This document shows, one piece after another, positions 55,991-64,000 of a stretch of 64,000 bases of DNA. Every line of letters begins with the position of its first letter. Position 1 is the stretch's first letter. The stretch lies in the NCBI GenBank assembly GCA_001632425.1, contig KV425568.1, forward strand, positions 116,840 through 180,839, read 5' to 3'. The notes under the pieces were generated by a model, which ran no database searches, was not told the origin of the DNA, and was given only the letters and a program-made list of their open reading frames with translations. Made by a program: the position numbers and the translations under genes. This DNA is from Neolentinus lepideus HHB14362 ss-1 (Eukaryota > Basidiomycota > Agaricomycetes > Gloeophyllales > Gloeophyllaceae).

Positions 55991-58206
55991 ATGTCGAGCC
56001 TCCGTACCTCGTCTTCGCCGGAGAACAGGCTTCCTGCCACCGAGAAGGTTACAGAGGGTCAAACTTTGCAAGTCGACACTCTCGTGCAGTCAACCCAAGA
56101 ACGACGCGCAGAGCCCTTGACAGGATGGAAGGCCTGGGGTATGATCATCGCCGTGAGCGGCTCAACGTTATTAAATGTAACTGACATCTTTGCCCTGTAA
56201 TCCTATCTGGAACTTAGTGAAAACTTCAGGTTTACATGAATGGGGCAATAACGGTCGCCATACCCTCCATTGGAGAAGACCTGGATTTCACCCAGTCCGA
56301 TCTCACATGGCCTCTGCAAGCTTTCAGGTACATTTTATGTCCCTTCACTCCTTGACGTAGTTCACTAACGCATCTCGCCTTCGACAGCCTCACATCCGGC
56401 TGCCTACTCCTTCTAACCGGTCGACTGGCAGACAAGTATGGTAGACGACCTGTCTTCCTCATTGGCACGGCTCTCTTCACTTTTCTCAGCATCCCGCCAA
56501 TTTTCTGTCCAGGTCAGTAGGATTATTTGGTAGCGATGCGTTTATATCAGCTAAACCGTGTCTCGTAGAGCCGGTTTCATTCAACACCATGATGGGTCTG
56601 GTCGGTATTGGCGCCGCAATGATGACTTCGTCCGGTGAGAACATATTGTACAGCCATCCGTCGTCTCCTGACCGACAAATTGTTAGGCATGGGCATCCTT
56701 GGAAGCAACCTTGAAGGAGCCCTAAAGAATCGTGCAATTGCTGTTATGGCTGGCGGACAAAGTATAGGCTTCATCCTTGGCCTCCTCTCAGGTTCTTCCT
56801 ACTCTTCTCCCAAGATCTCCTCAGGTCTCATGTGTTCTTCCTCGATGTCCAGCGGGCTTCCTTTGCCAGCTTCACAGAGGATGGCGTTGGATTTTTGTCA
56901 TTCAAGTTGCTTTGGGGGGTATCTTTCTGCTCGCAGGTATAGCATCTGTGCCCAAAGACGTAGTCAAATACAACAGGGCACTTGATTGGCCTGGGGTAGT
57001 TCTTAGCTCCTCCGGATTAGTCCTTCTCATATTCTCTCTATCGTAAGTTACTATAATTCAAGCCGCCAGCTACAGCTAACGGTGTCACCAGTCAGTCCCA
57101 GAACGTTGGGTGCGTATGGCGTTATCCTCGATAACTTTGGCTCATGTCTGCTATAGTTGGAAGGTCGCGTACATCCCCACTCTGTTTGCGTTATCCATTG
57201 TCATCCTCGTGGCTTTCGTCCTCTGGGAACACAACCGGGACAAGAAGGGACACTCGGTCCTGCTCAAGACGAGTATATTCAAGGACGTCCAGTTCCTAGC
57301 GTTCTTCGTGCTGATATTCTTCATCTGGTGGAACTTCAATGTCTTGCAATACTTTGTCACTGTCTAGTACGTTCGTCATGCTTCGTTGCATTCGAGTACC
57401 AGATGACTGACATAGATCCTGGCAGCTATCAGGACGTGCAACATCTCAGCCCCGCACACACAGGTATCCGCTTCATTCCAGAGTCGTTGTCCGGCGTGGT
57501 AGTTAATACAGCGACCGGTTGGTTGGTGGAGTACGTTCCTGGGCAGTGGCTTAACGCCTTCGGAGTCGGAACCACCGTGGTCAGTCTACCTGCTAACGCC
57601 AAATTTCGCAACGGTTCTCATTCAGTGTGACCACTATGCCAGGCATCCTCGGCCATTTTCGCTGTTATTGACCCCCACGTGAGCTACTGGCGCAATGCGT
57701 TCTGGGTGGTATTACTCCTCCGTGAGTACTAATCAGATCAGACCACTGGTTGACCAGTCAGCGCTGACATTGTGACGATGATTACCCAACATCACAGCCG
57801 GCGCGGACTCTATATACACTGTCGGCAACCTCTTCGTCCTCACTTCGATGCCGAGCGACTCACAAGCGCTCGCCGGGGGCCTTTTTGCGACTGGCACGCG
57901 CGTATGTCATCTCCATTCCCTCTTTTCTCGTCATATCTTCCGCTCCCCTTATCCTGTCACTGATTTTCACTCTCCGCGCAGATTGCAACCTCCATCGGCC
58001 TCGCAATCACCTCCGCAATTGCTTCTGGCGTCTCGAACCACGACGACTCGCCATGGAGTTTATTGAAGGGCTACAGAGCTGCTGGGTGGACGTGTTTTGC
58101 GGCGAGCTGTGTGGGACTCGTCGTCCATTTGGTATGGCTTAGGGGGGTTGGAGTTATGGGTGGGAAGAGAGGGGTACGATTGGGTGATGAGGAGGGGGCG
58201 AAGTAG
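55991..58206 (+). CDS. MFS transporter, DHA2-like 14-TM drug/H+ antiporter
   Basis: Plasma-membrane proton-coupled exporter, by family. Soluble N-terminus MSSLRTSSSPENRLPATEKV, then TM1 GWKAWGMIIAVSGSTLLN. An intron leads to YMNGAITVAIPSIGEDLDFT and WPLQAFSLTSGCLLLLTGRL with ADKYGRRPVF, the MFS motif A. Later: MMGLVGIGAAMMTSSG, AIAVMAGGQSIGFILGLLSG, HRGWRWIFVIQVALGGIFLL, an extra central pair of helices (ALDWPGVVLSSSGLVLLIFS, YIPTLFALSIVILVAFVLWE), FLAFFVLIFFIWWNFNVLQ, and the last helices ending WLRGVGVMGGKRG and GDEEGAK. The layout suggests the 14-TM DHA2 family (related to yeast Atr1), often multidrug or metabolite exporters. Nine or so short introns; one small gap near 56790-56870 was spliced by judgement. 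Confidence 0.85.
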
Positions 58207-58775
58207 TGTACTCAGACGCATGCGATTATATAGCAACGTATAGTAATACCTACAATAGGGCTCTGGTATATTACGATCCACAAGTTCAAGTCGATAATAA
58301 TGAAGCTCAAAAGTGCAGAGACGATTCTCTTGCATAATGACATATCTCGGCTGCGCTCGGTGTAAATGATTTACTGCTTACAATTGACTGGTGGCACGTT
58401 GGTCAAGTTGAGGATTAACTTGAATATGTCACCAGACTGCCTTGAGCTCATCAAGCTTATTTCGGCCCGGCACCGATTCAATGTAATTTGGGTACTGCGT
58501 ACTGAAGACCTACAAATATGCCCTCTGTGCCGATGAAGCGGCTCTGCTTCGCACTCCCCGTCCATTCAATCGCTACAACTCAATCTGCAACAAATTGATT
58601 ACGGCAGATTGCCTGCATGCGGACACGATTATCATTAACGAAAGATCAGATGAAGAGGATTGCGTTTACATAGAACCGCGAAACGTGATTGATTTACAAA
58701 TGACCATGAACACGGAAGGTAGGTGCGAGAACCTCAATTTATCCTACTATTACCACGTACTCGAGGTCACCTCCT
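58207..58775. other. Convergent intergenic region
   Basis: An open frame at 58595-58822 (+) shows no family resemblance. Nothing else recognised. Confidence 0.4.
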
Positions 58776-59480
58776 TCACGTCACAGTACTCGTGCTGGAA
58801 TGTGGCTCCGCATTCTCGCTAGAAGGTAGCGAAGGTGTTGAAGAGCTGACAAGGGGCAGAGTCGACGTCGATGCGGTGGAAATGGACGTATTCGAATTGG
58901 CGAGGAGTGGGTGCAGCCACACGTCAAGCTTGGAATCCTCTGCGTAGTAGCCGGGGCAATGTGGGGAAGGGTGCAAGCCGGAGGTATCAAACTTGAATTT
59001 CAAACTGTCCTGCACGCGGCGGGCCTCAGCAACGTGCCAGGCTTGGATCGCGAGGCCAATCGTATCCTGTGTCGGACAATGTATTACGCAGGCAGAGGAA
59101 GAAAGCGACAGGCGAGACTTACGGACAATCTCCGGAGCGCCTCTCTGAAGGCTGCTTCGTGTCGATCTATTTGGGAAGTTATCTCGTTGCGCTCGCGGTA
59201 CCTGACAAGGGCCGGCTCTCCGGCCAGATGCTCGGCAAAAGCCTGGATGCCCTCGAGTGCTCTATAGAATATGAGTCCGCGCAAATATCGAATAACGCAG
59301 AGGAAGACTATACTTGGTGAGTCGATCAAATGGCTCTTGTAAATCTGATAGAACGAGAGTAGCAGCGTCCCGCTGAAGACACGCGTAGTCCTCAGTGCAC
59401 CGCGCGGCGAGTTGTAGACACTTTGCCTTGTCCTCCTTCACTTGCCGGCAGTTGGCCCAGATGCAGAGTGAAGGCATCGT
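58776..59480 (-). CDS. MLKL_NTD/HeLo-like helical protein, probably partial
   Basis: Pieces of the four-helix-bundle domain that in fungi precedes kinase or NLR modules. In order on the minus strand: VKEDKAKCLQLAARCTEDYA near 59400-59450, RALEGIQAFAEHLAGEPALV and NEITSQIDRHEAAFREALRR in 59110-59300, then after an intron DTIGLAIQAWHVAEARRVQD. The tail is Ser/Thr-rich (SNTSISTASTSTLPLVSSS). The usual first helix (a PGL..A..A pattern) was not found in the 380 bp upstream, so the 5' end is missing or in an unrecognised exon. Such domains can act at membranes in regulated cell death; for this gene that is family-based inference only. A second, differently preserved member lies 2.4 kb away. Confidence 0.5.
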
Positions 59481-59858
59481 CGTCCAGTAAAGTCCCGAGA
59501 CAACTCAATGATGCGATAGATTAGCTACCACACAGGTCTAGGGCGAAACAAGTTATATGTGTGACAATACGGGTAAGGAGTCTACGATTTTATACTTGCC
59601 CGATGTTGGGAAGAGGCGCGTGTGGAGACTTGGATTTTTCACCGGATGCGAGATCTCAGGAAGACACGGGAGGCGGGTATAGAAGGATTTGGCAACAAGC
59701 CATACAATATTGTGGCAAACACATCGTACGTCACACGGAGGTGCTCCAAGCGACCTGTTGTGTCTGCGGGATGAGCTCGGGTGACAACGCAAGCGCGGGT
59801 AAGCCCGGGCCGTTAGCCTCGTAAAATTCCGAGCCAGTGAAGTTAGGAATCCTACCAA

Positions 59859-60020
59859 TAGCGTTGCGGTACGGTTCTAAGGTAATACAACGTCACTCCC
59901 GCCTGACTCTTGTATTCACTCGGCTATTGTTTCCTCAAAAGGCTATGTCCCGTCTAAATCAAAACAGGTCTTCCCCCGCCCCCGCCGCGTACGCCACATC
60001 AGAAGAAATGTTCACCTTTC
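59859..60020 (+). repeat. Inverted repeat, left copy
   Basis: Begins tagcgttgcggtacggttct and runs through actcttgtattcactcg, aaggctatgtcccgt and aaatcaaaacaggt to atcagaagaaatg. It matches the reverse complement of 63838-64000 at roughly 85-90% by eye, except for a GC-rich core of about 26 bp (cttcccccgcccccgccgcg and following) that lies in the opposite relative orientation. Confidence 0.8.
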
Positions 60021-61825
60021 AAAATTTCCTCTGTGAATGAGATACGGACTCATGCGATGTACCATATTGAAGAGAATATCTCGAACCGCTCCCGCTCCAC
60101 ACACTATAGTCAGCCACAATGAGCAAGTGCATTCTTATTCTCTTGACACATGTATGGCGCATACAACCCCCCCTCTGTCTTAGACGCGTATACGCATCCG
60201 CCTTGCTCGTTTAGATGCAACCCCCCCTTTATACCCTTCATACCCTCCCTCTCTCAAACTGCCGACCAACCTCACCCTTAGCAGATACTGCCTCTCGCAC
60301 TCCTCTGTGTTCATCGTCGTCGTCCTCCCGAGTCAAAAGTGCCAAGGCACTTCGAGGGGTGGGGGCCTTCATCTTACTTTTTACTTTTCAACCTTTTGGC
60401 AGCAAGCTGATTGAGCGGGCGAGCAGACTGCATGTGACGCCTATCGCGCCGAGTCTCGCTACGACGCGGCAGTGAGGGTAAGCAAGGTGAGTGTGAGTCC
60501 CTTGTGCGGTGGCAACGTCCTGCTGTGTTTGGTTGTCAATGGTGCGAAGTATCCTGCCACAGGGTGGTCCTGGGTGGCAGGCCACGGAGGACGGAAACCG
60601 ATATGTCCGGTTCCTACGATTGTGTCCACCCCAGTATCACACCACGCCGTGCCATATCCTGTTATTCACATTTAGTCGCCAATCCTTGAAGATGGCAGGA
60701 GAATCGGTGGAATGTGGATATGAATATATAGTATCTGGTTGGTTGGTTGGTATAATTAGACTACTCTTCGGTATCATTTTGAGTTCGCGTCGGTGGTTTG
60801 GTGTATGAAAAGGCAAGGGGGAAGGTGTTTAATAGATGTATGAGACGAGAGATTAGGGGTGGCGGGTGTATCGATTAGCCTGGTATCGATCATGGACGGT
60901 GATTGGGGATTAACTCTATGCAGGAGACCGCGACTGGTCATGGTCATGGCAGGAAATGAAGAATGCAAATACTTACGACTCGGATGCTCTCGTCAAGGCA
61001 GTTCCAGTATCTGAATAAGATCAAGGCACGAATTTCGGGTGATCATGAGGTATATACGCTGCAGATTTTAGAGATATTGCAGAGTCAGGGCCAAGGGCGA
61101 TTCTGTGCGAAGGATCCACGTTATAGGCGAGAGGGAGGGAGGAAGAGATTGAGACGCTGCTGGATGAAATTTGTTGGGTGGATGGGTGAGGGGGGGAGGA
61201 CTGTCAGGGGCCGGAGAATCGCACAGCTTTTACCGCTCACGAGGCCGTCTGGTTGGTAGTGTCCCAGTAACGTGTATTTGGACTCTCATGAGCAAAGCAG
61301 GAGTACTAGCAGTACACACCGGGAAACAAGTGTGAGTGCCCGGGTCTGTTCGTGTGCGTGGAGGACAGGCGGCATGGAACGGTACAGACATGAATAGGTG
61401 TAGAAGTCCGTAGGCTCCCTATGGTCTGTCGTTATCCACCAATGACATGATTTAAGGGGGAAAGCCAAGTCGTGCGTTCGTCGGGAGACATAGAGAATTA
61501 TTGATTATAGAAAAGCTCTGACAGAGCTGTGCAGTGAAGTACGTCAATCAGCGTCGGGTGTTACTGTACCGCAGTGTTGTCTAAAGATAACAATAAACAG
61601 ATTCGACGAGGATCCTATTTTTAGTGTGGCCATACCTGGGATATACAGCTGCACATTTCAAGACATGGCGAGAGACCATGACGGCCAGAATGATTAGAGC
61701 GCGACGAACTAAGATTGTTTATAAATGAATTGCTGATTTCAGTGAAAGCAAGATACCGTTACGATATAGCTACAACCGATCAAAGAGACGGTCCGAGGAT
61801 AGCCGGGATATGTTGGACTGCGCCA
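60021..61825. other. Region inside the inverted repeat pair, no gene recognised
   Basis: About 1.8 kb with only short open frames. A hydrophobic one at 60509-60808 (+) and a Lys/Arg-rich one at 60963-61259 (+) have no family resemblance. Confidence 0.4.
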
Positions 61826-61891
61826 CGACAGATCCCAGAGGCCAGTGTAATGAACGCTCGACAGATCCCAGAGGCCAGTGTGATGAACGCT
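61826..61891. repeat. Two tandem 33-bp units
   Basis: Units start cgacagatcccagaggccag at 61826 and 61859 and differ at one position (tgtaatg versus tgtgatg). They lie just beyond the stop codon of the following gene. Confidence 0.85.
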
Positions 61892-61901
61892 CAAGTTTGA
61901 G

Positions 61902-62855
61902 TTAAAAAAAAAAAAACAGAGAGCGTCAGACGATTTCAGTTCCACAGCTCGCCCTTTCTGGACTGCCATGTCCGAGGCGGTGCTGTCATCAGGTTTCTGC
62001 GCGAGCTCCGCCCGGAGTGCCTCGATCGTCTGCTACAAACGAGGTGATCAGCATCGTTCTAAGAGCAAGAACGGGTGAATGACTTGCCTCTAACTGGTCC
62101 TCTACGCGAGTGATCGTCGGCGTCATTGCCTGTTGCCCGTGGATGATAGCTAGAACTCCAATCCGAGTTCCCGTGTGCATCGATACCTGAAAACAACACG
62201 GCCAGTGGTGAACTCACTGCAAGCAATTCATGGGGACGGAAACATGACATACATTGAATGCATTATGAGCAGCATCGAGTTTCTCCACACAATCTTTGAT
62301 TGTTTTCTTGTCATCACTTGTAGTTGTGATACGCTTCCACAATCTCTGTGATGCTACCTCGGTCATTGCCACATTGATGCTTTCGAGGACACTACAGTTT
62401 ATTGTGAGTCGCATAATTCACTCGCAGAAGTAAACGAGTGTGATGCGCACGATCCGAAGCACCGTATGTCATGCACCAGCCGCTCATCGACATCTACCAG
62501 CGTTCTGTCTTTCGTAGCATCCAGCAGGGTCTCCACTAGTGCGCGAATATTCTCCACGATTGCGAGGCAGTCGTCCTTATTCCCTTTCGCTTTCTAACCT
62601 GAGACTCAGTACTGACGTACCAATAGTAGAGTTCGATGAGCATACCTGAGCTCTATCCGCAATTTCTTTGGCTGTTCCAATCACGGCCTGTAGTCCGGGG
62701 ATGTTTAGATCTTTCGATGCCTCGTGAAGGCCAGCGAGAGCGACAGAGGCAGCTGCCAGCGCCGCAGAGCGCTTGCGTCTCTTTTTCGGATCTTGTCGAA
62801 CTCGGGCGACCTCGCGAACCTTCTCGGTAGCTTTGCGGGAGAGACGGCGGAGCAT
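61902..62855 (-). CDS. MLKL_NTD/HeLo-like helical protein
   Basis: Starts MLRRLSRKATEKVREVARVR with a very basic leader. Then LNIPGLQAVIGTAKEIADRA, the typical first helix of fungal MLKL_NTD-like domains. A spliced exon follows: KAKGNKDDCLAIVENIRALV, LLDATKDRTLVDVDERLV. Next are VLESINVAMTEVASQRLWKR, DDKKTIKDCVEKLDAAHNAF, and then SMHTGTRIGVLAIIHGQQ. The last exon is QTIEALRAELAQKPDDST followed by a run of Phe codons from a poly-T tract and TAA at 61902. There is no C-terminal kinase, NLR or lipase module, so the protein is domain-only, about 240 residues. In other fungi such domains oligomerise and target membranes; partners here are unknown. The gene lies inside the inverted repeat pair. 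Confidence 0.6.
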
Positions 62856-63837
62856 TTGGTGAATGTCTCGGCGTTGTTGGGAGTGACGGCTGAGGGTACG
62901 GGAAGAGTGGCAGATGTAAAAGGGGGGAGGCGTACGAGGCTGCCACAGCTTTCGCAAAGTTGGCCCACCGCGCTTTAAGGCACCGCATCTCCCGAGACCA
63001 TGTAGGCGTCTACAGCACATTCGAGTGTCTCTGTATCTGGATTTCCAATGAGCGAACGGGAAACGATGGAAACCGAATATAGCGCGACCCGATAGATCAT
63101 GACAACAGAGGATACTCACTTAGGACGAAGCATAGGTATGCCCGGCAGTGATACTGTATGATAACGAAGTTCACCATCCTCTTCACGACATCACTTGTGA
63201 AATTCAAAGTTTGATGTTTTGCACAGTCATGCCGAAGCTCTATATATTCTGGAGGCAGACGAAGAGTAATGAATCAGCGAGGTTTCATTTGCAGGTAGTG
63301 GTGTATGATGATAATGTATAGCGATGAAATATTTATTGTGGCGCGTTCTTTGTGTATTATTTGGCTTGTAGGCCCGGGGATCGCCGGAAGTTCATGACAA
63401 TCTTCCAACCTTCGATTAAATGCTTTCGCACTTGTGTCAATGACATGTACTGGTAGATTCCATGCATGCATCGTGATCTTCGCTGGCTGGACAATCTCCT
63501 CGCTGGTTTACGAGCTTGTCTGCTTGCTTGCCTTTCAGCCAGTACTAGGTTTGTCCCCCCATCAAGCGACTCTCGAGCCCCAGTCGGCTTCGGAAGTATC
63601 TCCCGCAGCGCGGCTCTCAGCCACAGGACTCCTCGCAGCGCGTTTCTGGTCACGCGCTTAGGTCATGCGTTCAGGTCGACCAATGCAGCAGCCCCAAGCA
63701 GTTGGGAATTCTGATGGCGTGTAGCGTCACGTCTGACTGTGGTGTGCGGGGCAGGAGCGGTTTAAGTTGGGCCATAATCATTGTCGAATGGATGTCTTAT
63801 TCACAGAGTTTCATCGTTCGTTCGCGTTTCGGTAGAA
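62856..63837. other. Intergenic, no gene recognised
   Basis: Upstream of the second MLKL_NTD-like gene. Open frames (62577-63119 minus extends from that gene; 63357-63653 minus; 63434-63714 plus) show no domain. Confidence 0.4.
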
Positions 63838-64000
63838 ATAACCAAAGGTGTGCATTTCTTCTGATTCCTTCCCGCCCCCATCGCGTACGCCACCTGTTTT
63901 GATTTGGACGGGACATAGCCTTCTGACCAAAAATAGTCGAGTGAATACAAGAGTCAGGCGGAGTGACGTTTTATTACCTTATAACCGTGTCGCAACGCTA
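63838..64000 (-). repeat. Inverted repeat, right copy (reaches window edge)
   Basis: Reverse complement begins tagcgttgcgacacggttat at position 64000 and parallels the left copy through aaggctatgtcccgt and aaatcaaaacaggt to atcagaagaaatg. It may continue outside the window. Confidence 0.8.

Noticed and set aside
39052..59480. A secondary-metabolite gene cluster built from the P450 pair, kynurenine monooxygenase and MFS exporter
   Set aside because: No synthase or cyclase is present, and housekeeping genes (Nop53, LYR, WW) lie between; simple proximity is not enough.
60215..61259. Short plus-strand open frames between the inverted repeats
   Set aside because: No domain, no splice pattern and composition like non-coding sequence.

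Overview
The window reads as nuclear DNA of a filamentous basidiomycete, most likely an Agaricomycete. Nearly every gene is cut by short GT-AG introns of about 45-70 nt. The protein families are typical of that group: an EGCrP-type GH5 glycosylceramidase, a PX-GH18 protein, large BTB proteins, MLKL_NTD-like proteins and a Plavaka-type transposase. Gene models were spliced by eye, so outer boundaries are firmer than individual exon edges. I saw no tRNA, rRNA or CRISPR.

Left part (0.5-24 kb). In order: a GH5_12-like glycosylceramidase (-), an auxin-efflux-carrier family membrane transporter (+), a PX domain fused to a GH18 chitinase (-), 2.7 kb of decayed tandem repeats, mitochondrial ribosomal protein uL14m (-) head-to-head with hexokinase (+), an M20-type N-carbamoyl-amino-acid/ureidopropionase-like amidohydrolase (-), a peroxisomal MaoC enoyl-CoA hydratase 2 ending in SKL (+), a kinase-like ORF without an N-lobe (+), and a BTB protein with a long disordered N-terminus (-). 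These are mostly unrelated housekeeping or metabolic genes with their own promoters.

Middle (24.28-36.81 kb). A 12.5-kb DNA transposon lies between the BTB gene and ribosomal protein P1. It has matching terminal inverted repeats and two divergent genes: a Plavaka-type transposase (+) and a charged accessory protein of unknown function (-). One transposase intron is 4,432 nt long and holds a near-complete but broken copy of an EST1/SMG6-like gene (14-3-3-like/TPR region plus start of the PIN domain, two in-frame stops). This is followed directly by a two-exon fragment of a 1,3-beta-glucan synthase (FKS) gene. Both fragments keep their introns, so they look captured as DNA. This gene-capturing element is the most striking thing in the window.

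Right part (37-64 kb). In order: ribosomal protein P1 (+), two tandem paralogous cytochrome P450s (+), a decayed single-pass membrane protein pseudogene (-), a WW-domain protein (-), the ribosome assembly factor Nop53 (-), a LYR-motif protein (+), kynurenine 3-monooxygenase (-), a 14-TM-type MFS exporter (+), and two MLKL_NTD/HeLo-like proteins (-). The second of these sits between two inverted copies of a ~160-bp sequence (59.86 kb and 63.84-64.0 kb) whose GC-rich core is flipped in one copy relative to the other.
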